Assembly (NCBI RefSeq): GCF_000334895.1
Contig: NZ_BAFM01000012.1
Location: forward strand, 1-64,000
Direction of reading: 5' to 3'
DNA: 64,000 bases
Origin: Halococcus agarilyticus
Lineage (GTDB): Archaea; Halobacteriota; Halobacteria; Halobacteriales; Halococcaceae
Positions 8,399 through 16,797 of this stretch are shown here, one piece after another. The notes below the pieces were generated by a model. The model made no database searches and was not told the DNA's origin. It saw only the letters and a list, made by a program, of their open reading frames with translations. Made by a program: the position numbers and the translations under genes. Numbering within the stretch: the stretch's first letter is position 1; every line of letters begins with the position of its first letter.

Positions 8399-9250
8399 TC
8401 AGTCGAGCGGTTCGGGCGCGGGCGGCATGTGACGTTTGTGCTCGCTTCGCGCGACCAGACTCTCGACGGTCTCGACGACTCCCTCCTCGACGTCGAGCTC
8501 GCGTACGGTCGCCGACTTCGAGAGCGGCCCGTCGACGTGGAGCGCGAGCACCGCGTCGAGAGTGTCGTAGCCGAGGCCCATCTCGTCCTCGTCGGTCTGG
8601 CCGACCCACATCCCTGCCGTGGGAGTCTTCTCCACGAGATCGTCGGGGACGCCGACGTACCGGGCGAGCTGGCGGACCTGCATCTTGTAGAGGTTGCCGA
8701 TGGGGTTGCAGTCGACCGCTTGATCGCCGTACTTCGTGAAATAGCCCGCGAGCGCCTCGCTCCGGTTCCCGGTCCCGAGCGCGAGCCGGTTCTCGAGGTT
8801 GGCGGCGAAGTAGTTGAAGACCGCGCGCGTGCGGACGCGGACGTTGCCGACCGCCGTCGTGAGCGGCTCGGAGTCCGGTTCGGTGTCGAGGTCGGCCGGG
8901 AACGCCTCGCGGAACGACTCGACGACCGGTTCGATCGCGATCACGTCGTACGCGACGTCGAGATCCTCGGCGACGCGCTCGGCATCGCTCATGTTCGCCT
9001 CGTCGTTGACCTCGCTCGGCATCACCAGGCCGTGGAGCCCGTCGGTGCCGAGCGCCTCCACGGCCAGATACGCCGTCAGGGTGCTGTCGATCCCGCCGGA
9101 GAGCCCGAGCACCGCACCCTCCGCCCCCGCGTCGTCGACCGTCTCGCGGATGAACTGGACGATGTGTTCGCGGCGCGCGTCGAGTTCGGCTTCGGAAAAG
9201 GTGAGGTCGAGCGGTACGTCAGTCCCTGCGACCGCCTCTGCGTCTGGCAT
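8399..9250 (-). CDS. nadE: NAD(+) synthetase, ammonia-dependent
   Basis: 283 residues. Converts nicotinate adenine dinucleotide to NAD with ATP and ammonia. The PP-loop SGGIDS is at residues 51-56. Family motifs LGTGNRSE, YFTKYGD, and KTPTAGMWVGQTDEDEMGLGYDTLD follow, the last covering the substrate-binding and adenylation residues. There is no glutaminase domain, so free ammonia is the nitrogen donor. A TATA-like sequence lies around 9280 upstream. Length is normal for archaeal NadE. Confidence 0.95.
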   Translation of the reverse strand: MPDAEAVAGTDVPLDLTFSEAELDARREHIVQFIRETVDDAGAEGAVLGLSGGIDSTLTAYLAVEALGTDGLHGLVMPSEVNDEANMSDAERVAEDLDVAYDVIAIEPVVESFREAFPADLDTEPDSEPLTTAVGNVRVRTRAVFNYFAANLENRLALGTGNRSEALAGYFTKYGDQAVDCNPIGNLYKMQVRQLARYVGVPDDLVEKTPTAGMWVGQTDEDEMGLGYDTLDAVLALHVDGPLSKSATVRELDVEEGVVETVESLVARSEHKRHMPPAPEPLD

Positions 9251-9360
9251 TGCTGGCTGTAAGCGTCCAACTCACTAATACCTGCCACCCGATCAGAGAA
9301 ACTGGCCGTTCGGTCGCTTTCGTCACCGAGACCGCTCCGTTGAAAGCCAAGTTGCGCGAC

Positions 9361-9465
9361 TCAGGCGAGCCGATCGAAGAGTTCGCGGCGTTCCTCGACG
9401 ATCCGTTCGATCCGGTCCTTGTACGCATCGAGGTCGTCTGGGTCGCTCCCTTTTTGCTGGCTCAT
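9361..9465 (-). CDS. 34-residue ORF downstream of doc, possible antitoxin fragment
   Basis: Starts MSQQKGSDPDDLDAYKDRIE and ends ERRELFDRLA. Very acidic N-terminus then one amphipathic helix. Its start is 34 bases after the stop of the Doc/Fic gene and on the same strand, so the pair probably share a transcript. Antitoxins are usually longer and upstream of doc; here nothing sits upstream. It may be a minimal antitoxin, the remains of one, or an unrelated microprotein. Confidence 0.45.
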   Translation of the reverse strand: MSQQKGSDPDDLDAYKDRIERIVEERRELFDRLA

Positions 9466-9499
9466 GGCTGTATATTGGTAGTACTGTCTCGGCCCACCA

Positions 9500-9895
9500 T
9501 CAATGCTCCGGCAGCCGAGACTCGTCGATATCACCGGTTTCGAACCATGCTGCGAGTTCGTCGACGTCGAACTTCCCGGCCCGCCGCACGACACGTGCGA
9601 CCTGTTCGTTGTCAGAGGGTGGCTCGATGTCGTTCTCTCGAAGATAGTTTTCGGTCACAGCCCATGCCGTCCGCTTGTTCGCATCCTCGAAGACATGGGC
9701 ACTCTCGATTTTCCAGAGTAGCGTCGCTGCCCGGTGGTATGGGTCGTCGTGCTCGGCAGCCGGTTCGAGCACTTCGCGGCGGAGCGTGCGCTTTGGAGCC
9801 GCCGTCATCGTTCCCGAATATTTGAGATCGTATATCTCCTCGATCCTGTCGTGGGCGGCGATGATTTCCGCCGGTGTCGGGAGATCGTGGGTCAT
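9500..9895 (-). CDS. doc: Doc-type toxin of the Fic family (death on curing)
   Basis: 131 residues. The Fic motif reads HVFEDANKRTAW (residues about 67-78), matching the Doc form HxFxDANKRT; His is the catalytic base and the altered glycine positions are those that make Doc a kinase of the translation elongation factor rather than an AMP transferase. N-terminal PAEIIAAHDRIEE matches the family. Base composition is slightly less GC-rich than the neighbours. A GA dinucleotide repeat lies 15-29 bases upstream of the start and could vary expression. Confidence 0.85.
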   Translation of the reverse strand: MTHDLPTPAEIIAAHDRIEEIYDLKYSGTMTAAPKRTLRREVLEPAAEHDDPYHRAATLLWKIESAHVFEDANKRTAWAVTENYLRENDIEPPSDNEQVARVVRRAGKFDVDELAAWFETGDIDESRLPEH

Positions 9896-9909
9896 CGAAG
9901 TCGTATCGG

Positions 9910-9924
9910 CTCTCTCTCTCTCTC
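9910..9924 (-). repeat. GA dinucleotide tract in the doc leader
   Basis: On the minus strand seven GA units lie 15-29 bases before the doc start codon. Such tracts are prone to slippage and would change the distance between promoter elements and the start. The tract is rare in this otherwise GC-rich intergenic DNA. Confidence 0.7.
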
Positions 9925-9952
9925 CGCGATTGGTTCCCGCTGTGAGATAAAT

Positions 9953-10801
9953 CTACGGGGAGGCGATGGTGAATAGCAACAGGTTGTGCGCCCCGGGACC
10001 GAGTCCGACGGCGGCGACCGCTCCAAGGAGGAGATAGCCCTCGGCGGGCTCGTCGCGGACGTACCCGGCGAGGAGGAAGACGACGGCCGCCGCGAGCGCG
10101 AGTTTGACGAGGACGAACAGCCAGGCCGCGCCGAGAACCGGTGCCGTCGGGAGATCGGCGGCGAACGTGATGATCGCCCGCGAGATCGGCGACTGCTCGC
10201 CGAAACCCAGTACGTCGATCCCGACCGCGGTCGAGACGCCATCGAGCGCGTGCCCGAACACCGCGAGCGCGCCGACACCGCCGGTGATCCGGGTTTCGGG
10301 GGCGACGCGCCGCAGGCCACTCCAGACGATGGCCGCCAAGACCACGGCGATCACGAGGCCGACCGACGGCCACGCCACCGTGAGGCCCTGGCGCGTCTCC
10401 ACGCCGAACGCGAACGCCCACCCGACGGCCGCAATCGCGGCCGCGCTCCCCACGAGCGCGACGATCCCCGGCACCGACGGCGGCCGCCACCGATCCGCAG
10501 GAAACCCGGCCGCCGCCGTGGCCGCCCACACCGCGCCCGCGAGCACCGCGATCGAGACGTACACCGTCGGCGAGCCGAAAAACGGGGCCACGCTTCGGGG
10601 CACCGCCTCGACCTGATAGAGCACGTAACAGCTCGATCCGGCGACCATCCACGGTCCGAACGCGACCACCACCTGGTCGGTGACCTGCGGTGCGACCCGT
10701 CGGAGCGCGAGGACGACGCCGACGAGCGCGGTCGCCAGCACGAGGAGGACGCCGGGCGGCGGGAGCGTCGACCCCTCGGGAAGCAGCTGGACGGGAACCA
10801 T
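9953..10801 (-). CDS. DUF63 family integral membrane protein
   Basis: 282 residues from the ATG at 10801. About eight transmembrane helices; motifs such as FGHALDGVSTAVGIDVLGFGEQSPISR and GLGPGAHNLLL near the end are typical of the archaeal DUF63 family. Function is unknown; the conserved His, Asp and Gly residues in membrane regions suggest an enzyme or transporter. Divergently arranged with deoC, whose start is 83 bases away. Confidence 0.9.
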   Translation of the reverse strand: MVPVQLLPEGSTLPPPGVLLVLATALVGVVLALRRVAPQVTDQVVVAFGPWMVAGSSCYVLYQVEAVPRSVAPFFGSPTVYVSIAVLAGAVWAATAAAGFPADRWRPPSVPGIVALVGSAAAIAAVGWAFAFGVETRQGLTVAWPSVGLVIAVVLAAIVWSGLRRVAPETRITGGVGALAVFGHALDGVSTAVGIDVLGFGEQSPISRAIITFAADLPTAPVLGAAWLFVLVKLALAAAVVFLLAGYVRDEPAEGYLLLGAVAAVGLGPGAHNLLLFTIASP

Positions 10802-10884
10802 GACCGACGGGGCGGCCGGCGGCGGCGAAAGGGTTCCGATCGCCGGAGGCGCAGAGTTTTGTCCGTGGCTCCGCTCGCCCCCGC

Positions 10885-11526
10885 ATGGACCGCGCCGCCT
10901 TCGCCGCGAAAATCGACCACACCATCCTGGGGCCCGAAACCACACCGCGCGACGTCGAGCGAGTCGTGGGAGAGGCCGACGAGTACGGGATGAACGCCTG
11001 CGTACCGCCGTGTTATCTCGACACCGCGAGCGAGACCGCTCCTGAAACGACGCTCGCCACCGTGATCGGGTTCCCGCACGGCCAGCACGCCCCCGCAACG
11101 AAGCGCATCGAGGCGGTCCGGGCGTGGGAGGACGGCGCGGACGAGCTCGACGTGGTGATCAACGTCGGCCGGCTCCGCGCGGACGAGGACGACGCCGTGA
11201 CGTCGGAGCTCGCCGAGGTGGTGGCCGCGGTGCCGCTCCCGGTGAAGGTCATCATCGAGGCCCCCCTGCTGAGCGACGACGAGAAGCGCCGTGCGTGTGG
11301 CTGTGCGGTCGACGCCGATGCTGACTTCGTTAAGACTTCGACTGGATTCGCAGAGGGGGGTGCGACGGTCGCCGACGTCGAACTCATGAGCGAGTTCCTC
11401 CCGGTGAAAGCAAGCGGCGGCGTCGGCAGCTACGAGGCGGCGAAAGCGATGCTGGAGGCGGGTGCGGAGCGGATCGGTGCGTCGAGCGGCGTCGCGCTCG
11501 TCGAAGGGTTCGAGGACGGCGAGTGA
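10885..11526 (+). CDS. deoC: Deoxyribose-phosphate aldolase
   Basis: 213 residues. Cleaves 2-deoxyribose 5-phosphate to glyceraldehyde 3-phosphate and acetaldehyde in deoxynucleoside breakdown. [11 protein letters not shown] is the N-terminal signature. LPVKVIIE carries one active-site Lys, and [16 protein letters not shown] carries the Schiff-base Lys. [29 protein letters not shown] forms the phosphate-binding C-terminus. Length matches short archaeal DeoC. No other deoxynucleoside genes are adjacent. Confidence 0.95.
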   Translation: MDRAAFAAKIDHTILGPETTPRDVERVVGEADEYGMNACVPPCYLDTASETAPETTLATVIGFPHGQHAPATKRIEAVRAWEDGADELDVVINVGRLRADEDDAVTSELAEVVAAVPLPVKVIIEAPLLSDDEKRRACGCAVDADADFVKTSTGFAEGGATVADVELMSEFLPVKASGGVGSYEAAKAMLEAGAERIGASSGVALVEGFEDGE

Positions 11527-11640
11527 GGCCTGGTCGTCGCTCGGGTGGTGAGCGATACACGATCGTGGCGACGAGCGAAACCGGTTGAAGTCGATCGTTC
11601 TTCAAAAGCGGAACTGATGGCCGATAGTTCCCCACCGTCA

Positions 11641-11648
11641 AGTATATG
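11641..11648 (+). promoter_or_regulatory. TATA box of the MFS gene
   Basis: AGTATATG about 38 bases before the ATG at 11683, the only AT-rich octamer in the leader; consistent with a haloarchaeal core promoter and a short 5' leader. Confidence 0.5.
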
Positions 11649-11682
11649 TAGCGGCGATTCTTCGACACGGGAAGTCGAATCG

Positions 11683-13074
11683 ATGTCGAAGGGAGAAACG
11701 GTCACCGTCGCGGAGGTGCTCGATCGCATCCCGATCGGCGCGTTCCACCGCCGGCTGCTCGCGGTCTGTGGCAGCGCGTGGGCGCTCGACGGGATGGAGG
11801 TCATCATCATCAGTTTCACCCTTCCTGTACTGATCGAGGCGTGGACGCTCTCGGGGCTCTCGGCCGGGCTGCTCGGCTCGGCGAGCCTGATGGGGATGGT
11901 GCTCGGCAACTGGGGCTGGGGCTGGTACGCCGACCGGCACGGCCGCCAGGTCGCCTTCCAGTGGACAGTACTGGTCTACGGCGTCTTCACCGGATTGACC
12001 GCGCTCGCGGTCGGCTTCTACTCGGGGTTCGCGCTGCGCTTTCTCACCGGTGTGGGCCTCGGCGGCGCGCTCGCGGTCGATACGTCCTACCTCTCCGAGC
12101 ACCTACCGACCGACCGCCGAGGTCGCTATCTCGTCTACCTCGACGCGTTCTGGCCGGTGGGCTACGTTCTCGCGGTGGTGCTCGCGTGGGTCTTCCTCGC
12201 CGCGCTCCCCTCTGGAGGGATGATCTCGTTGCCGGTCGTGGGTGCGGTCGCGGGCTGGCGGCTGCTGTTCGCGGCCGCCGCGTTCCCCGCACTCCTCGTG
12301 TTCGTGATCCGCTCACAGCTCCGCGAGACCCCCTACTACCTCGCGCGCACCGGCGACGTCGAGGCCGCGAACGAGCGCCTCGCGGCGATCGCCGAGGAGA
12401 ACGGCGAGGCGGACACGCCGCCTGCGGTCGAGGGCGTCGAATCGTCCGCCGCCGCGAGCGTCTCGCGACTGTTCGCGCCGGACATCCGCCGGCAGACGCT
12501 GATGATCGCGGCGGCGTGGTTCGCGATCAACTTCGGCTACTACGGCGTGTTCATCTGGCTGCCCCAAACCGTGGGCGCGGCGGGCGTGGTCGGCAACGTC
12601 TACGGCTACTTCCTGCTCGTCGGCCTCGTCCAGTTCCCCGGCTACTTCAGCGCGGCCTATCTGGTCGAGAAGATCGGTCGCAAGCCAACGCTCGGGAGCT
12701 ACCTCGTGCTCTCGGGCGTCTTCACGTTCGTGTTCGCCACGTCGATGCCCGGCGTCTCGCTGTTCGGCCTCGGCCTCTCGGGCTTTTGGCCCTTCTTCGG
12801 TGGGCTGCTCGCGGCGAGTTTCTTCTCGCTCGGAGCGTGGGGCGCGATCTACGCCTACACGCCCGAGCTGTTCCCGACCGAGGCGCGCGCGACCGGCAAC
12901 GGCTTTGCGGGCGGGGTCGGCAAGATCGCGGCCGTCATCGGCCCGATCCTCGCGGGTGCGTTGGTCGAAAGCGGCTATCTCGCCGCGCTCGTCCCGCTCG
13001 CGATCGCGTTCGCGGCGGGCGGGATCGTGGTGCTGGCGTTCGGCCGCGAGACGCGGGGCGAGCCGCTCCAGTAA
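11683..13074 (+). CDS. MFS transporter, metabolite:H+ symporter type
   Basis: 463 residues from the ATG at 11683; the frame is open further upstream but without hydrophobic or coupled features. Twelve membrane helices. The conserved loop after helix 2 reads GNWGWGWYADRHGRQ, and the second half has EKIGRKPTLGSY, the paired MFS motifs. The start (IPIGAFHRRLLAVCGSAWALDGMEV) and YTPELFPTEARATGNGFAGGVGKI near the end place it with the SV2/NiaP-like carriers of organic acids and related metabolites. Substrate cannot be read from sequence. Confidence 0.9.
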   Translation: MSKGETVTVAEVLDRIPIGAFHRRLLAVCGSAWALDGMEVIIISFTLPVLIEAWTLSGLSAGLLGSASLMGMVLGNWGWGWYADRHGRQVAFQWTVLVYGVFTGLTALAVGFYSGFALRFLTGVGLGGALAVDTSYLSEHLPTDRRGRYLVYLDAFWPVGYVLAVVLAWVFLAALPSGGMISLPVVGAVAGWRLLFAAAAFPALLVFVIRSQLRETPYYLARTGDVEAANERLAAIAEENGEADTPPAVEGVESSAAASVSRLFAPDIRRQTLMIAAAWFAINFGYYGVFIWLPQTVGAAGVVGNVYGYFLLVGLVQFPGYFSAAYLVEKIGRKPTLGSYLVLSGVFTFVFATSMPGVSLFGLGLSGFWPFFGGLLAASFFSLGAWGAIYAYTPELFPTEARATGNGFAGGVGKIAAVIGPILAGALVESGYLAALVPLAIAFAAGGIVVLAFGRETRGEPLQ

Positions 13075-13210
13075 ACCGACTCGTCCGCATCGTGGCGAGA
13101 TGGCGGCACGAATCGTGATCGACACACCGCGGCGGTCCTGTGGTGGCGGTCGCGATTCGTACTCATCCAGCCAGCGCTGAGACGGCCCTCGACCGTCAAG
13201 GGAGTAGATT

Positions 13211-13218
13211 TTTAATAA
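13211..13218 (+). promoter_or_regulatory. TATA box of the small membrane protein gene
   Basis: TTTAATAA centred about 24 bases before the ATG at 13238. The distance favours a leaderless transcript starting at that ATG rather than the GTG at 13220. Confidence 0.5.
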
Positions 13219-13237
13219 AGTGTTTATAATACTGGAC

Positions 13238-13576
13238 ATGGGGGCAAGTTCATCAGATCTTCGACCAGACACTATTGCTCGTGGGACAGCGATTCTCGCT
13301 GCTTTCTATCTCACAGGTGGCCTACTGTGGCTTCTCCCGTCAGAAGGATATACAACAGTACGTCTTCTCTTCTTTTTGTCTATACTCGCCTGTGGCTGGA
13401 TTGGGACATTCGGCGTTCTTCAACAACGACGATCACTATTAGCAATGAGTGTGGGTGGGCTCGTACTACTCGGATTCTGGCAGGCTGTCCTGTGGGTATT
13501 CATGATCCCAACTGCACTTGTTCTCCTTATCTCCGGTCTTGCCACGAGTCGAATACCGAACACAAACAGCATATAA
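13238..13576 (+). CDS. Small membrane protein, unknown
   Basis: 112 residues from MGASSSD. Four hydrophobic helices (about 16-36, 43-63, 70-88, 90-108). AT-richer than the neighbours, with different codon choice, so possibly acquired. No recognised family. A strong hairpin follows 18 bases after the stop. Confidence 0.65.
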   Translation: MGASSSDLRPDTIARGTAILAAFYLTGGLLWLLPSEGYTTVRLLFFLSILACGWIGTFGVLQQRRSLLAMSVGGLVLLGFWQAVLWVFMIPTALVLLISGLATSRIPNTNSI

Positions 13577-13593
13577 TCATACGTCTCATCCCT

Positions 13594-13616
13594 GTCAGCA
13601 GACACTCTCTGCTGAC
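13594..13616 (+). terminator. Hairpin after the small membrane protein gene
   Basis: Nine-base perfect arms (GTCAGCAGA and TCTGCTGAC) around a five-base loop, 18 bases after the stop at 13576. No long T run follows directly, so it may be a 3' stabilising structure rather than a terminator proper. Confidence 0.5.
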
Positions 13617-13662
13617 GGGTAGTACTCCGGCATGATCTAGAAGGTCCTCGAATAGAACGGAC

Positions 13663-13668
13663 CTTTAT
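13663..13668 (+). promoter_or_regulatory. TATA box of the dual-specificity phosphatase gene
   Basis: CTTTAT centred 28 bases before the ATG at 13693, the spacing of leaderless haloarchaeal promoters. Confidence 0.45.
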
Positions 13669-13692
13669 CGCTGGCGAGTACTTGGTGCGGGC

Positions 13693-14187
13693 ATGAATCC
13701 GGACGAAACGGCCGCCACGCAGAACCAGTTGGAGACTCCGGAGCCGATCGTTCGACCGTTCGGCTACGTGGCTGACGAACCGATCGTCCGTCGGATCGGC
13801 GAGCGGGAACTGTTTCTCGGCAACGAGATCGCCGCCGATCCTGCGCGTCACGAGCGAACGTTCGAGTTCGTCCTCTCTGCCACCACGGACGAACAGCCGC
13901 TGACGACTCACCACCATCCGCTCGACGACGGTCCTGACAACGACTGGCCGACGTTCGAGGCCGCGGTGGATGCTGCACGAGCGCTCTACCGACGTGACGG
14001 CTCACTACTGATCCATTGCAAGGCCGGGATCTCGCGGAGCAGCGCGCTCGTGGCGACGACGATCGCCGCGGAGGAGGATCAGCGGCTCGACGACGCGTTC
14101 GCCATCGTCCACGGCGCTCGCCCGCACGCGGTCGTGCATCCGGCACTCCACGAATCGGCGGTGATATATCTGGCCGCCAGGCGATAG
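13693..14187 (+). CDS. Dual-specificity protein phosphatase
   Basis: 164 residues. The CX5R phosphatase loop is HCKAGISRSS, with nucleophile Cys109 and Arg115. Upstream HHPLDDGPDNDW supplies candidates for the general-acid Asp, and FLGNEIAADP matches the N-terminal DSP strand. Removes phosphate from Ser/Thr/Tyr residues or possibly from other phospho-substrates. Cytoplasmic, single domain. No partner kinase is adjacent. Confidence 0.9.
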   Translation: MNPDETAATQNQLETPEPIVRPFGYVADEPIVRRIGERELFLGNEIAADPARHERTFEFVLSATTDEQPLTTHHHPLDDGPDNDWPTFEAAVDAARALYRRDGSLLIHCKAGISRSSALVATTIAAEEDQRLDDAFAIVHGARPHAVVHPALHESAVIYLAARR

Positions 14188-14299
14188 TCGTCCTCGTTCG
14201 AAAGACGACGCGAGACCCACTCCGGGAGGACGAATCGTCACCCAGAAGAGCGAGTCGTCGCGCTTTTTGCCGCGCACGCCCGAGGACCGACGAGAGCGG

Positions 14300-15544
14300 A
14301 TGGCCAGCTACCACCTCGAAACCTACGGCTGCACCGCGAACCGCGGGGAGAGCCGCGCGATCGAGCGCCGGCTCCGCGACGGCGGCCATCACCCGGTCGA
14401 CGGCCCCAAAGCGGCCGACGTGGCCATCCTCAACACCTGCACCGTGGTCGAGACAACCGAGACCAACATGCTCAGTCGGGCGCGCGAACTCGAAGCCGAG
14501 ACTGCAGACCTCGTCGTCACCGGCTGCATGGCGCTCGCTCAGGGCGAGGAGTTCGCCGACCTCGACGCCACGGTCTGTGGCTGGGACGAGGTGCCCGAGG
14601 TCGTGCTGAACGGCGAGTGTCCGACGACGACCCCCGGCACGGAACCGATCCTCGACGGCGTGGTGGGGATCCTCCCGATCGCCCGGGGCTGCATGAGCGA
14701 CTGCTCGTACTGCATCACCAAGCACGCCACCGGCAAGATCGACTCGCCGCCAGTAGAGGAAAACGTCGAGAAAGCCCGCGCGCTGGTCCACGCCGGCGCG
14801 AAGGAGATTCGCGTTACTGGTCAGGACACCGGCGTGTACGGCTGGGACGACGGCGAACGGAAGCTCCACGAACTCCTCGATCGGATCTGTGCCATCGACG
14901 GCGACTTTCGGGTACGTGTGGGGATGGCGAACCCGAAAGGCGTCCACGGCATCCGCGAGGAGGTGGCCGACGTGTTCGCGGACAACGAGAAGCTCTACAA
15001 CTTCCTCCACGCACCGGTCCAGAGCGGGAGCGACGAAGTATTGGGAGAGATGCGCCGCCAGCACCAGGTGCGCGAGTTCCGCGAGGTGGTCGAAGCCTTC
15101 GACGACCGCCTCGATCACTGGACGCTCGCGACCGACTTCATCACGGGCTTCCCGACCGAGACCGACGCCGATCACGAGGCGTCGATGGAGCTCCTCCGCG
15201 AGACCCAGCCCGAGAGAATCAACGTCACGCGCTTTTCGAAGCGGCCAGGCACCGACGCCGCCGGCATGAAGGGCCTCGGTGGCACGAAAAAGAAGGAGCG
15301 CTCGAAGGCGATGTCCGACCTGAAGATGGACGTCGTGGGTGCGGCCTACGAGTCGATGGTCGGCGAGCGCCACGAGGTGCTGGTCGTCGAACCCGGTACT
15401 GAGGAGTCGGTCAAGTGCTACGACGAAGCCTACCGCCAGGTCATCATCCAGAACGCACCCGAGTACGGCGTCGAACCGGGGGACCTCCTCACCGTCGAGA
15501 TCACCGGTCAGAACACGGTGTACGCGTTCGGCGAACCGGTTTGA
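14300..15544 (+). CDS. tRNA N6-threonylcarbamoyladenosine methylthiotransferase (archaeal/MtaB-type)
   Basis: 414 residues from the ATG at 14300, giving the typical N-terminus MASYHLETYGC. UPF0004 domain (residues 1-110) with cysteines in YGCTAN, LNTCTVV and VTGCMA for one FeS cluster. Radical SAM domain with Cys131, Cys135 and Cys138 (CMSDCSYC) for the second. C-terminal TRAM domain (about 350-414). Converts t6A37 to ms2t6A in ANN-decoding tRNAs. Length and domain order match the archaeal/eukaryotic CDKAL1 group. Confidence 0.93.
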   Translation: MASYHLETYGCTANRGESRAIERRLRDGGHHPVDGPKAADVAILNTCTVVETTETNMLSRARELEAETADLVVTGCMALAQGEEFADLDATVCGWDEVPEVVLNGECPTTTPGTEPILDGVVGILPIARGCMSDCSYCITKHATGKIDSPPVEENVEKARALVHAGAKEIRVTGQDTGVYGWDDGERKLHELLDRICAIDGDFRVRVGMANPKGVHGIREEVADVFADNEKLYNFLHAPVQSGSDEVLGEMRRQHQVREFREVVEAFDDRLDHWTLATDFITGFPTETDADHEASMELLRETQPERINVTRFSKRPGTDAAGMKGLGGTKKKERSKAMSDLKMDVVGAAYESMVGERHEVLVVEPGTEESVKCYDEAYRQVIIQNAPEYGVEPGDLLTVEITGQNTVYAFGEPV

Positions 15545-15620
15545 GTCGGTCGTGGCAGACGACCGGTCGGGAACAGTGCGGGGAGAAAACACTTACCACA
15601 TCCTTCCGTTGGAGAAAGCG

Positions 15621-16733
15621 ATGGCTCCGACGAGGCGCGACGCCCTCCGCACCGCTGCGCTGCTCTGCGGCCTCGGCGGACTCGCCGGCTGTGCCGCCGA
15701 AGACACGCCGTCCGCGAACGAGACGAATCGGAGAGACGGCGAGGCGACGGCGCGCACGGGGACCGAATCGACGGCACGGAGCCCAACGGACGCCGAACCG
15801 ACGACGGTCAACCTGACGTCGACCCCAACGGCGACCGAACAACCGCCGACCGAACCGCCACAACCCGATGAGACGGCGAAACCCGAACAATCGACCGACG
15901 CCACGACGGACGCGACCTCCAGCCACGAGACGTCGCCGAAGTCACCCGACGCACCGCCACCCGATGGCCAGGTCCGATCGATCGGCGGCGTTCGGGTCGC
16001 CGTGTCGAACCCGGTCGCCAGGAAGGCGGTCACCTACCAGCCTATCCTGGGATCGGGCGGCGTCCTCGTTCGGCCCGACCGGCAGTTCGTCGTCGCCGCA
16101 GTGCGGAGCGCTACGGGGGATGAATTCGACGCTGGTGCGCCACCGGGACTCGGTTCGTTCTCACTGATTGCTGACAGCGGGACGTTCTCGGCCGTCGGCA
16201 CCGAGGCACAGACGACCGATGCGTACAACCGGGGAAGCCTCGCCGGGCGCGGGACGGTCGGCTACGCCGCCAGCAGGGCGGAATACCGATCCGTCGGCTG
16301 GGTCGTTTTCGAACCACCGTCGCCGCTCGAAACCGGGAAAGCGCAGATCCGCTGTCGACACGGCGGCGAGACGGCGACGTGGTCGCTGCCGAGCGGGGCC
16401 GTCGAGACGCTTGCCAAACCTGCACCGTCGTTCGAACTCCGATCGTTCGACGCCAAGCGGAACGGCAGCGTCGAACTCTCGTTCGTCGCCGCGAACACGT
16501 CGGATGTCGACGGCGAGTTCCTCGCAGCGGTCTACTGGCCGACGACCGCCATCGCCGACGACGACGAGTCCATCGTCGTCCGGCGCGAGGTGGCGGCCGG
16601 CGACCGCGTCGAGTGGTCGAAGACCGTCAGCACCAGTGCGACCGGCGGCAGCGAGGACGGCACCGTCACGGCGCGGATCGATGGCGTCGTCACGGGCGAG
16701 GCAAGCGTTGCAGTCCCCCGAACGACGGTCTAG
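15621..16733 (+). CDS. Exported Tat lipoprotein with Thr/Pro-rich linker
   Basis: 370 residues. N-terminal TRRDALRTAALLCGLGGLAGC is a twin-arginine signal ending in a lipobox (LAGC), so the mature protein is lipid-anchored outside the cell. A linker of about 90 residues rich in Thr, Pro, Ser and Glu follows, then a beta-rich domain (about 120-370) resembling two Ig-like units. A Shine-Dalgarno-like GGAG sits 7 bases before the ATG and a TATA-like element near 15590. Ligand unknown. Confidence 0.8.
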   Translation: MAPTRRDALRTAALLCGLGGLAGCAAEDTPSANETNRRDGEATARTGTESTARSPTDAEPTTVNLTSTPTATEQPPTEPPQPDETAKPEQSTDATTDATSSHETSPKSPDAPPPDGQVRSIGGVRVAVSNPVARKAVTYQPILGSGGVLVRPDRQFVVAAVRSATGDEFDAGAPPGLGSFSLIADSGTFSAVGTEAQTTDAYNRGSLAGRGTVGYAASRAEYRSVGWVVFEPPSPLETGKAQIRCRHGGETATWSLPSGAVETLAKPAPSFELRSFDAKRNGSVELSFVAANTSDVDGEFLAAVYWPTTAIADDDESIVVRREVAAGDRVEWSKTVSTSATGGSEDGTVTARIDGVVTGEASVAVPRTTV

Positions 16734-16763
16734 CCGAGCGTTTCGTGGCTGCTCGCCCTGCAA

Positions 16764-16770
16764 GCTTATC
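16764..16770 (+). promoter_or_regulatory. TATA box of the acetamidase/formamidase gene
   Basis: GCTTATC centred about 31 bases before the ATG at 16798 in an otherwise GC-rich leader. Confidence 0.4.
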
Positions 16771-16797
16771 GGTGTTCGTCGCGTCGATTGTGACCGC

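Noticed and set aside
5803-8739. Very long plus-strand open frame (978 codons)
   Set aside because: Antisense to the beta-helix, membrane protein and nadE genes; Arg/Pro-rich shadow produced by high GC content.
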